Origin: Mimachlamys varia
Lineage: Eukaryota > Mollusca > Bivalvia > Pectinida > Pectinidae
DNA: 64,000 nt
Assembly: GCA_947623455.1 (NCBI GenBank)
Contig: OX392532.1
Coordinates: 1,798,001-1,862,000 of the forward strand
Direction of reading: 5' to 3'
Shown: piece after piece, positions 1 to 11,000 of the stretch
How positions within the stretch are numbered: the first letter of the stretch is position 1
Layout of the letters: the number at the start of each line of letters is the position of its first letter
Made by a program: the position numbers and the translations under genes
Notes under the pieces: generated by a model
What the model saw: the letters and a program-made list of their open reading frames with translations, nothing else
What the model was told of the DNA's origin: nothing
Database searches by the model: none

Positions 1-430
1 AAATTTGCATATAAATACGAACTACATCTACTGTAGATAAACAAATGTCAGTATATACATGACGTCTAAGTTGTCCCTAATATGCAGACGTGAAAAGGTA
101 CGTCTTCAGAAGTTTCTTGAATTTGGCCAGAGTATTTGTTTTTCGGATAGCGGATGGTAATCTATTCCACAACGTGGCCGAAACTTTCCCAAAACACCGG
201 TTTCCATAGGTCACAGTACGAGATTTTGGGACACACAACAATGATTCTGTCTTCGACCTCAGTGATCGTGACGGCTGATACAGGGTAACTAGCTCCCGTA
301 TGTACTGGGGAGCTGTTCCATCAAGTGCCTTGTATGTGTATACCAAGATTTTGTATTGTGACCTGTATTGCACAGAAAGTGTCGAATTATCATATCTATG
401 TGTATGAGGTCGACATACCTCCAAAGACTA
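1..430 (-). mobile_element. Non-LTR retrotransposon (CR1/L2-like) 3' fragment, C-terminal RT region
   Basis: An open frame at 77-424 (minus) encodes the typical C-terminal end of a LINE ORF2: YKALDGTAPQYIRELV, then PSRSLRS, then a TYGNRCFGKVSATLWNRLP segment and a final FKKLLKTYLF. The window starts inside the 3' UTR. A second relic of the same family lies at 14262-14600 in the opposite orientation. No endonuclease or RT catalytic core is present, so this is a 5'-truncated dead copy. The CR1/L2 assignment rests on general similarity only. Confidence 0.8.
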
Positions 431-701
431 TCAAGAGACCGCGAGCTCCGCATCGACTGATATATAAATACACTTTAAATTAAAATGAAGAAGTAAGCCT
501 TACTGTTCTATTTAAAAGGATGTTAAGTGAGCCATGTAAGTGTTTTATAGTAAATGAACAGGATCAATATATGTTACTACATGCATACTACCCGTTTTAA
601 ATCAAGTTTTTAGATAAGACTCATTCCACGTTGTGAAATCTAGGGTGATTACTGCATCATTTAGGGGGCTTGTTGAAACTGAAAAAGCCATCTGAACCTA
701 C

Positions 702-980
702 CTTTAAACTGCTGTCGACGACCCGATTGTTGGCGCATAGCCTGAGGATAGCTATTGATCGGGCTAGCTCAAACCTGGACATAGAGCGGAACGCCTTTCT
801 GTAGTCGTCGAAATGAATATCGTCAGAACCATTTGTAAGTTCTGTCTTCTCTGGAAAACCTGCCGCTGCAGAAAATTCAGCACTTATTTTCTCAGAACTG
901 TGAAAGGCTCGAAACAAATGATTTACACAAGTCCCGTTGAGTGGTCCTGCTCGGAAAACACGCCTGGAAATAGCTGACAT
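702..980 (-). CDS. PRODH2: Hydroxyproline dehydrogenase-like gene, paralogue 2, first coding exon only
   Basis: The exon encodes 93 residues from the ATG at 978-980 to an AAG/GTAGGT donor at 702/701. The N-terminus (SRRVFRAG, then HLFRAFHSS) is basic and hydroxylated like a mitochondrial presequence. The last third (FDDYRKAFRSMSRFELARSI, then LRLCANN and VVDSSLK) matches exon 1 of the complete PRODH2 gene at 7558-15027, and both end in phase 0 after an SLK/SFK sequence. Later exons would lie left of position 1, so the gene is cut by the window edge rather than shown to be broken. It is a head-to-tail paralogue of its neighbour. A GTG-initiated extension to 1007 is open but unlikely to be used. 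Confidence 0.8.
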
Positions 981-2104
981 TATGAACGTCTTGATATTTT
1001 TACCCACTTTTATTTAATTTAATATGTTTCAGCTTCAATGTCACATGCGTAGGGATAGAGATGTAGCATATTTCTGGCATGCATCTGTGTGACCCTGGCT
1101 GGCGGTTTGACTGGATCAGACTGGTGTATATCAGGTATCTCTGTCTTACCTTACTGAGTAAACACACCTATTCTAGCTTATACTGGATACATTTACACCA
1201 TTGTGAAACGTACGGTAAACAATCAAACTAGGATGAATTTATTGTTTGGAAAGGAAGTCGACATGGATAAATCGTGTATTTTTTCACAAAAAAACCACCA
1301 TAATTTAAATACCAAAACTAACTGGAGCAGGAAGTAAAACCATTCTTCGTGTTTTCATTAATTGATTCGCGATATCATTAATGTCAAACACAAACCATTT
1401 ACACATGGGCACATGTAAACAAACTATTTTTTCCGTATATCTTGATTGTACTACATGTGCATACATATTACAGTCGATTTTGTGTAATACACAAGGTAAA
1501 TTGTAACAGCAGGGAAATGTTTTATGATACACTACGTACCTACGGTATATGTTTCGGTATTCCTATAACCACTATGAAATGTAAATGTTTTGGTAGCCCT
1601 ATAGCCACGAGAAGACCGTGCCTACCTGGTGTAGTATTTCTGGTGTAGATAATCAGACTTTTCCAGGCAATCTGAGACAAGAACAATATTTATAAAGTAA
1701 AGTATGACAAGGTCTTCAAGCGTTCAGCTGACGACTGAGTTATATCGGGTAGACTTTGGTTACACTGAATACACAAGGGTTTGTTATTTAATACACCGGG
1801 ACTTGGATAGGATTTTATTACCATCTATATACTGCTTTACACTACCCTCTGGTAGCATGATAAACTAAATATCATGATCTGACTACAATGGATGTGAGAA
1901 GAAGTTGAGAACGACTTGAGAAGAACTTGAGAACGTTTTTTTTTCCATTTTACAGCACTTGATAACGTTTTTTCTCAAAACGAACGTCTGCTCGCGATAC
2001 CATGACGTCATTTCCTCAAATAGTATCCCACCAAAAGTGATCCGCGTAAAAAAATAGTCCGTCATTAAAATATCAATAAAAAATAATGAAAACACGGGCA
2101 ACTT

Positions 2105-2690
2105 ACTTCTAAGCTGTATGATAAACGTGACGATTTCGATTTTCCGATCGTGAACTTTCCCTTTATTGATAGTAACATCCCTGCTTCTCCATCCTATGGT
2201 GTTTACATGTCGCAGTTGATTCGTTATTCTAGGGCTTGCTCTGAATATCCGGATTTTCGTGATAGATGTCGACTGCTGACGAAAAAACGAACGCACAGGG
2301 ATTCGGGAAATGCAGGTTAATGAAGACTATGGGCACGTTTTATGGTCGCCATCTAGATATCATCGAGAAATATTCTGTATCTTTGTGTGATATGAAGATT
2401 GAGTTTGCTTGTAAGTGTGTTTGCTTGTTGTGATTGACAATGATACTCGGTTCTCATTTTGAGGATTGATACTTACTTGGATGAGACCAAGATTTACATG
2501 GCGGGTGTCGTCGATGAAGCAGAAGACGCTTACTCTTCCGGAAAACCTGGTTTTATTCTCTTGTGCTTTTGCGGAAGTCTCCATGTAAATCTTTCCTTTG
2601 TTCGTATTTTGTCCCTAGTTTAATCAATTTTAAGTTCGGATTATAGTTTTGTTGACGCTTTGGAATTCTCTGATTGTTTTTTTTCAAGCG
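2105..2690 (+). mobile_element. Inverted-repeat MITE family M1, partial copy
   Basis: This copy shares the family's central part (CGATCGTGAACTTTCC, then TGTCGCAGTTGATTCGTTAT) and a complete right arm ending GTTGACGCTTTGGAATTCTC. The left arm is missing. See the full-length copy at 3385-4340 for the structure. Confidence 0.75.
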
Positions 2691-3384
2691 TTAATATGCA
2701 TATATGAAAGTCAATGGCGATATCTTTGTTTTCAAATTATTTGTTTGTTTGTTTACGTTTGCCAGTGACAGATCGATGACCCTAGAAGCCCTGATTGAAC
2801 CTGCGGTGGCCTCTCGATTTTATCCACGTGCTCGATCGCGATTAGAAAATTGTTCTCACGACAAACCCTGAAAATACAGTGTGATAATCTATAATTCAAC
2901 ATTCTGTAGTACAAACACTCACACACAATCTTTCAAGATACTCGTAAATGAGAAAGACCCTAGCCTAACTCGTATATATTGGATAACTAGAATCCTAAGC
3001 TAAGCAGCGTTTTATCAATGACTCTTCTCATTTATCACCCAAGCTATTATCAAACCTTTCATTCTATTAGGGCTTCAGTCTTATTGTGGCACTGTGTACT
3101 CAAGGAGTGGCATTTATGGGATGTAGATTTTGAAAAGCCGACTTGTTTTTTTGTTTTTTTTTTGTTTTTTTTCATACGAGACTGGATTTATCGAGGTGCT
3201 TATTAGGACGGGTAACTAAAACCTTGCCAAATCGACTATTTTTTGTCTACAACAAGTCGTTTGCTGACCACGTCGATCGTGTATACCCTTCTGAACTTGA
3301 AATAAAGGACTGAACCGACTTTTCTTCATCAACTGCTTACCTCGATGTTTACTTACGCTATGACAAACATGGACAAAACAAATT

Positions 3385-4340
3385 ACAGAATACCGAAGCG
3401 TTAACCAAATCATAATCCAAACTTAAAATCGATCGAATTAGGGACAAAATATGAATAAAGGAAAGATTTACATTGGAACCTTTGTAAACGTACACGAGAA
3501 TAAGGCCAGGTGTTTTGGAAGGGTAAGCGGCTTCTGCTTCATCGACAACACCCACCATGTAAATATTCGTCACATTCAAGTAAACATGAAGTCCTCGAAA
3601 TGAGAACCGAATCATTGTCAATCACAACAAGTAAGCACACTAATGAGAAAACTCAAAAACGCCCATCTTCATATCACACAAAGATATAGAATATTTGATG
3701 ACAACGTACTACTAAGCTATATGATGAACGTGTCGATTTCAATTTTCTGATCATGAACTTTCCTATTCTTGATAGAATCATCCCCGATTCTCAAACCTGT
3801 TAACATGTCGCAGTTGATTCGTTATTCTAGGGCTTTCTCTGAATATCAAGATTTTTGTAATAGCTGTCGACTGCTGACAAACAAACTTACTACACAGGCA
3901 GTCGAGAGATGCATGTTGATGAGTTTTATCATTTCTCATTTGAGAAGTATTTGTTACCCTTGTTATAAAAATGGACGTTTTTTAGTATGCTCATTAGTGT
4001 GTTTACTTCTTGTAATTGAGAATGATGACTCAGTTCTCACTTTGAGGACTTCACGTTAACTTGGATTTTACGAAGATTTACATGGCGAGTGTTGTTGCTT
4101 ACTCTTCCGAAACACCTGGTCTAATTGATAATAATAATAATATACAACATTTATATAGCGCTCTATATAATTTGTAAAATTACTCTAAAGCGCTTCACTT
4201 AATTCCCTTGTACTTTTAACTGCTCTCAATTTAAATATTTCTTTTGTTCATATTTTGTCCATGTAGCTTAATTAATCGATGCTAAATTCAGATTATGGTT
4301 TTGCTGACGCTCTATTATTCTCTGATTTTTTTGCAACCTA
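3385..4340 (+). mobile_element. Inverted-repeat MITE family M1, near full-length copy with nested insertion
   Basis: The left arm starts near AGAATACCGAAGCGTT and runs to about 3700. The same sequence returns inverted at about 3960-4340, ending GACGCTCTATTATTCTCTG. The core between them carries a sequence shared with the 2105-2690 copy. There is no coding capacity, so it is a non-autonomous foldback element of about 0.9 kb. A LINE tail has been inserted into the right arm at about 4126-4204. Arms across the window begin with CAGAGAATACC followed by A/G and AAGCGTC. The superfamily is unknown and target duplications are not clear. Confidence 0.8.
4126..4204 (-). mobile_element. LINE 3'-tail insertion nested in MITE M1
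   Basis: An (AAT)n run is followed by ATATACAACATTTATATAGC and a segment ending in AAGCGCTTCAC. It is the reverse complement of the 3' end of the LINE relic at 14262-14600. It interrupts the right arm of the M1 copy, so it inserted later than that MITE. A weaker related tail occurs at about 4440-4500. Confidence 0.7.
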
Positions 4341-4504
4341 GTATTTATTATTTATGAACTTTTGTCGCGGTCGATACGCGTTATATAAACCTGATATAAG
4401 GATATGGACCGAGAACGCAGTTCGCTGTCAGTTCGTGGTCACAATGTTTTATATAGCGCCGTATCTAGTTACCATAAGCTACTCTAAAGTGCTTTATAGT
4501 ACGT

Positions 4505-4742
4505 AGATGGACGTTTTTGAGTTTGTTTGTTAATGTGTTTACTTGTTGTGGTTACTTGTTGTTGGTGTCGTCGATGAAGCAGAAGACGCTTACTTTTCCT
4601 GAACACCTGGTCTTATTCCCTTGTGCTTTTACGAGGGTTTCCATGTAAATCTTTCCTTTGTTCCTATTTTGCCCCTTGTTTAGTCGATTTTGGGTTCGGA
4701 TTTTGGTTTTGTTGACGCTTTGGTATTCTCCGATTTTTTTTT
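4505..4742 (+). mobile_element. MITE M1, right-arm copy
   Basis: It contains the arm landmarks GTCGTCGATGAAGCAGAAGA, CATGTAAATCTTTCC and the terminus GACGCTTTGGTATTCTC. It abuts the 9-bp target duplication of the MULE-like element at 4757. Confidence 0.75.
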
Positions 4743-4747
4743 TACAT

Positions 4748-5432
4748 ATACAATACTAGTCCGAAGGGTTCTGACTCTCTGACCAGCTAAAGATTTTGAC
4801 GACAGGCGGGTGGAGAGTCAGAATTCCTGCTTAGTAATAAAGTGGAAATTTTACCGACCCGTGCACGGGTCGCCTTTTAAGCCGTGTTTTATAATATGAA
4901 ACATTTTCGATCACATGTAAATTAAGTATCAATGGAAAGAACAGATATTTTTCCACTAACCTACACATTTAATCAAGTCACAGGAGGTCGTAAACCAACT
5001 GTCGTCATCCATTTCTAAAAAATAACCAGTTGCCTGACATCTGTTTGAAAATGGCCGCCGCCTAACATCACGTGATCAAAATAGGTTAGTTAGAACATAA
5101 TTCTCGCGGGATCTCGCGACCGCGGCCATTTTCAAACAGATGGGAGGAAACTGGTTATTTTTTTAGAAATGGGTGGCGACAGTTAGTTTACGACCTCCTG
5201 TGACTTGATTAAATGTATAGGTTAGTAGAAAAATATCTGTTCTTTCCATTGCTACCTATTTTACATGTGATCGAAAATGTTTGATATTATAAACACAGCT
5301 TAAACAGTGACCCGTGCACGGGTTGGTAAAATTTCCACTTTTTAACTAATGAGGAATTCTGAGTCTCCACCCGCCTGTCGTCAAAATATTTAGCGGGTCA
5401 GAGAGTCAAAACCCTTCGGACTAATACAATAC
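4748..5432. mobile_element. MULE-like foldback MITE with perfect 9-bp target-site duplication
   Basis: The element spans 4757-5423 (667 bp). It begins TAGTCCGAAGGG and ends CCCTTCGGACTA. The inverted arms extend about 300 bp each and pair across almost the whole element, for example GTGCACGGGTCG against the reverse complement GACCCGTGCAC. It is flanked by identical ATACAATAC at 4748-4756 and 5424-5432. A 9-bp duplication with long terminal inverted repeats is the usual signature of Mutator-like elements. No transposase frame is present. The centre (about 5070-5130) holds CpG-rich TCGCGGGATCTCGCGACC. Confidence 0.85.
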
Positions 5433-6374
5433 TTATGAATACATTACGCCACCCTACATTACCTCTCAAAAGCTTGTATATATATGCCGATGAAAAGTTA
5501 TATTTTGATCATGTGATCAATAAATTTCATTGGGCTTGGTTTCATAATGACAGAACCTTGTATCTACATATGTACATGAAAATGTTTGGTCGCGGCAGGA
5601 AGTCATTGTTTACAAGAACATGACTGACATGTGAGTTTTATCATCAGTTTTTGCTATTTAAATGTAATATCAATGATAATAAGATATTTTGTATCAAACG
5701 AAAGTAATTAAAGTGAGATTAACGACAACGGACGATAAATTGGATGTCTATATATCCTATTCACAATTTCAAAGATAATTTTGTATATATGGGTTTGAGA
5801 TTGAATTTTCTAGCTTATCCATGAAATGATAGATCTATATTTATAAAGGAAAATGTCATTTCGAGTAGCCCTCCGCACTTACAAGGTTTTGCTATTCATA
5901 TTTGAGCATGGTGTAATAGGAAAATTAAACTTACTGGTTTTTGTGCTGTGCAAAATCTTGTAACTATTGAAAATTGCAGACAAACAGAGGTAAAAACCTT
6001 GTAACTGATCAATGGTAAAACCAAACAGGGGCATGTGATACATAATTTGATATCACTGTGTGAAAACACGATGTTTTTACAAGTAGTTGCTAGAATGCCA
6101 CCTGACTAATATCAACCCCCCCCCCCCCCATCCCCCCACCCCCCCCACCCTCAACCCCATCGCGGTATGTGTACAGGTATGCCTGCGTGTGTATTTTATA
6201 TGTAGTATGTTATGTTGGTAGTGGGACCATGCTTCCAACGGCATCATTTATAGTGCCACCTCATTTGAACTCTACAGCAAAAATACCGCAACACCCACTC
6301 CCGACAATTCCATACTCCACCTGGGATGTTGGAGCTATGTAATCAAGAGCAAAGCACTTTCTCTTCATATAATA

Positions 6375-6445
6375 AGCATACAAAGACTAAGGAATCGAGC
6401 CCGGCAGCCTGCGTCGAAGGCTAGGGTGTTACCTATCGAACAATC
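6375..6445 (-). repeat. tRNA-like sequence, possible SINE head
   Basis: On the minus strand GGGCTCGATTCC resembles a pol III B box. About 45 bases upstream, GATTGTTCGATAGG could be a degenerate A box. The intervening bases do not form an obvious complete cloverleaf, so a tRNA gene is not claimed. Confidence 0.35.
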
Positions 6446-7557
6446 CGCCCATAACAGACATTTTAAATAAAAAAGAACAGTTAAAGAATATTTTATAACA
6501 AGTAAACAAATGTTATTTTTTATTTAACAATATTTAAACTTTATAATAGCACGCAGATTGACACAATGTGTACTACATGTACATATAGGCCTATAATTGC
6601 GTTTGTACAAGTGCAGTGGAGCAGTACCAGAAACAACACAGTTGAAATATTTGTTAAATGCATTTGTATAGGAAATAGACGTATTTTCAATACAATTTGA
6701 TTTGTTTTCATATATATTTCGGGTAATTTGTCAGAGAAATAAAATGAACACTCATACGACATCCATAAAATACTTATATAATGAAATTACACAGCCAGCC
6801 TGCAGATGATTTACATAAATCAATGCCCTGAGGTATGTACAGATGAGAAAATCGATGACGAAAAAAAAGTTTAATTCCTGTTAGTGATTTCTACCACCTT
6901 TACCCCGTTCTCGAAGAATAAAACGCAGAAATAGCGTTCAGGTCACCGAAAATGTTGATATCCTGCCTTCTTGGAGCATGACTACACAGATTATATAGCT
7001 CGTACAGTCTCCTTTTTAAACCCGACAAGGTTTTTTATTATTATTCTGAGAATCATGCAAAATAACAAAATGATTTTTGTTTTATGCTATCAATGCATAC
7101 AGAATGGTTTCCGGTAAAAATGTGCATAGTCCCGTTTATTTTAAGAATGCGCCCGTTTTCTGTTCTCCTAACATATATAGTGTTAGTAAATTCAAATCTC
7201 AATATGGCGGATATCCAAATCAACTGAGTGAGCCCGTTATGCCGTATCGCCTATCAGTACATCTTGATATTCAAAACAGTATAATCTTTGACTGTTGATA
7301 TTTTGTTACCTATTATTGTCGACCTTGACGTGTTGGTGTCGTCAACGTTAACGGGATTTCTTTAATTCCCCGGAAGTTCTACTAGTCGGAAAGAAGGTTC
7401 ATGACGACCAAAACAGCACACTTTTGCTCCACAATATTTAGTAATGTACAATGTAAGTATTTACGTGTCCGATACGTGTCTATTTGTTTGCAGGAATATA
7501 TACACATGAAGTCACTTATAGTAAGTTATAGACCTTTTTCATTTTGACAGCCTTCTA

Positions 7558-7986
7558 TTAGCGCGCCTTCAGGGCTTTCCACATGAGAGTTTTCTCCCTT
7601 TGCGCCCTCTCCAGTACCGATCGGTTCTCCATCGCCCTCCGTGACAGGTAAGCGAGAGTATCCTCCACAGAACCGTACGGTATAGACTTGTACACCGGCA
7701 TCTTCATCTCACCTGAAAAAAGCCGAAAGTGAATGTTGTAGGTTTGTTTAAATTTGGCGGATATGATTGAGTCGCTCAATTTCAACGATTGACGTAGTTC
7801 AATATGCTATAATATATGACGAACAATCAGAAGTCTACACTTTCTGAAACCGTAATCAGAATTACCTCTGATTCTGATCAAAATGACGACTGACGCTGCC
7901 AATAACGAGAACACAGATCACGATGATGATGCTGATGATTATGTACCAATTATGTCTGTGGAAAAAATGTATGGTGATGGTTGTGG

Positions 7987-8031
<45 letters not shown>

Positions 8032-11000
8032 CGACGACGACGATGACGACGATGACGACGACGATGATGATGATGATGATGATGACTCACTAAGCGTGTT
8101 TGTCACGTGGTCACTCATCCCATACGACTGTCCAAAGAATATTGATCCACATTTGGGGTCTATCTGCAACTCCATTATTCTACAAAACAGAACAAAACAT
8201 TAAATTATGCACAATTTTTTAATTGCACAGTTGAATAATTATATCTCTCTGTATATATGACTGTTCTATTAATTGAACACCAGCTTATTCAGTGAAATTT
8301 TTTTTGTCTTAATGCTGAGCTTAGATAAGTGTAACTAAATTTTCTAAAGGCAACAAATTGGTAAGAAGTAATGAGCTGTTTCAAGTTGGCATTTACAGGA
8401 AATCATAATCATCCTCTGAGTGCCCAATCCCTTTAGAAACTTTGACTTACTTGGTTACAGCTTTAGCAACTGTGTCTTCATTGTGACTGGCGACAATCGC
8501 GGAGCATTTATCCGGGCTCTGGGCGATATTCTCTAACATTTTATTCATGGAACGATGGTAAGTGTCAGAGGTGTCCCGATAGGAGGAATTGGTGGGGTCC
8601 GGATAACCTCGGGTCTGTGCCAGTCGTCTCTCTTTATCTATGTATGCTCCACGGACAAGCTTGGCGCCGAATCCCGCCCCGTGACTATGTATAAAAGTCA
8701 TGTCTGTCTGTAGGTACTCAGTCATCCCCTGTCGAGAATAGTACATTGTATACATGAAATGTTTTAGATCTGTGTTAGTAGGAAGTCAGGAGACTCATAG
8801 TTGCTTCCGCCCAGTCACCTTTCTATTGCAAACCTCTAGTCCCCATCTTAGCACCATTCCCAATTAAAATTCTAATTTCGCAGTTACATCAACGCTTTAG
8901 AAGTTATTGTAATGAATAGGGCTCGTATCTCACGACAACAAAAATAGTTAGAGAATATTGGAAATCATAATCCAAACTCAAAATCAATTTACCTAGGGGC
9001 AAAATTTGAACAAAACGGTCAAGATTTACATGGAGACCCTTGTAAAAGTACACGAGAATAGGACCAGGTTTCCGATATTGAGCCTTAGGTTTTGATACTG
9101 TTTCGAGACATGTAATGTAATACGATTTTGTGTGTTCTACTTGTCACGGTGTTTTAGCAGTAGAAACCATAGACTCAGTTTTATCAAAATGTCGGGCGAG
9201 AGATGTAAATTATAAGCAGTCGATTGAAAAAAAAATATCATGGTAATGAAACCACAAAGAAGATGTGCAAGTCCCTAGGCCCAAACTGAAACACGATAGC
9301 TGTACAGTAATGCACCTAATTAAACATTTGTCGTATTTTCTCAATTAGTCGTAATACCCAAGTCAAAAATCCGCCGCGAAGTGCCTCTGACAGAATATTC
9401 ATCGAGTAGAGGGACCCCTTAAACGAGTACAATGTAGTTTAGTTAAAACATATTTATTATCAAAAGTTGACAGGGGATTAGGCACAAGTTATTACAACTT
9501 ACCAACTCCTTCTCCCAATATACATTTTACATGACATTACAATAACTATTTTACAAAAGTACATAATTGAAATCACAATTGATCTTAAAATCTCAAATTT
9601 TGATTTCAATTATGTATTATGTAAAATAATTATTTTAGACGTAATACAATTACTCTGAATGTCCTTGTTCGGGTCTATTATAAACCATTATACAGAGTAG
9701 ATATATACATTTTCACTTCAAACTCCGCGATGAGCGTAGTATTAATATTTGTACGGCTATGGGAGCAATAAGATACGCGTCATTTGGAAACCAACATCCC
9801 GCTTTGACTAGCATACAACCTTGAAGGACGTTAGGCTGTTTCGGGAATCCCGTTTGCACTGTCTATATGAACACTCCAATATCGGAAACATCAGAAAATT
9901 ACAGTTTAATATTAAACATATTCTGGATAGAATGACTATATCTGTCCATGCCGTTATGAACGGTTACAGACATCCATAGCAGCATGAGATCTTAACGCGC
10001 CCTTCAATTTACATTACATTTTTGTCCATGTTCTTGTGTTGTGTTCCAAATAAATGCATATACATCTATGACCACGTCATATATGATGCGTAGCTGAATC
10101 GAGTCGTTTCGGTACAAAAGTGTATTATTGTACATACGCCTAAAACGTAGACGAAATGACCTAGCTTACCTTGAGGTAGTTCTGGTAGGTGTTGTACACC
10201 AATGTCTTCTGTCCGTTACACACGTGTACGGGTACGTCCGTACTTACCTTGAGGTAGTTCTGGTAGGTGTTGTACACCAATGTCTTCTGTCCGTTACACA
10301 CGTATACGGGTACGTACGTACTTACCTTGAGGTAGTTCTGGTAGGTGTAATACACCAATGTCTTCTGTCCGTTACCCACGTGTACGGGTACGTCCGTTCT
10401 TACCTTTAGGTAGTTCTGGTAGGTGTAATACACCAATGTCTTCTGTCCGTTACACACGTGTACGGGTACGTCCGTACTTACCTTGAGGTAGTTCTGGTAG
10501 GTGTAATACACCAATGTCTTCTGTCCGTTACACACCAGCATCATGGCCAGTGTAAGGAGGTTTAATGCCGGGTTGAGGTATGTGTATTCCGCGTCCACCA
10601 TAATTATCACTCCATTAGACATCGCGGCCTGCATACAATTCAAGATATTAAAAGAAAAAAGGAAAAACATAATTTAATGATACTTTTCTCATTAGTACAG
10701 TGTATTGCACAACAATTTTTGTTCAAAGAAAAGTTGCCCGTTTTATTTATCTCATTACATATCTAAATTGTATAACGGCAGAACAAATCATAACCCTGGC
10801 GCTATAATCAAATATACAAAAAGGTTTCATTCCAATTCCTAATTTTTAATAGATAAATATTTTTAAAACAAACCTCACAAAGTTGTTTGATTCTGGACAA
10901 ACCCTTGTTCAGGTCAGCCGTCTCGTCCGCAGACAGGAAATCGAACTTAATCTGAAGGAACAAAGCGAAACATATCAAATACATAGAACGTGATACCAGT

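Larger units (their letters stand above)
981..7557. other. Intergenic region between the two PRODH2 paralogues
   Basis: No convincing gene is seen on either strand. The region holds several copies of an inverted-repeat MITE (2105-2690, 3385-4340, 4505-4742), LINE 3'-tail fragments (4126-4204 and around 4440-4500), a MULE-like foldback element (4757-5423), a poly-C tract near 6117-6150 and a tRNA-like stretch near 6375-6445. I recognise nothing in 981-2100 and 5433-6100 beyond AT-rich sequence; the short open frames there lack family motifs. Confidence 0.7.

Noticed and set aside
1305..1648. Short open frames on both strands
   Set aside because: There is no family motif, splice context or coding-like composition; they look like chance frames in AT-rich DNA.
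7883..8203. Poly-aspartate and poly-serine proteins
   Set aside because: They are read-through of the GAT/GAC microsatellite. Only the minus-strand segment 8091-8179 is coding, as PRODH2 exon 9, and its splice donor precedes the repeat.
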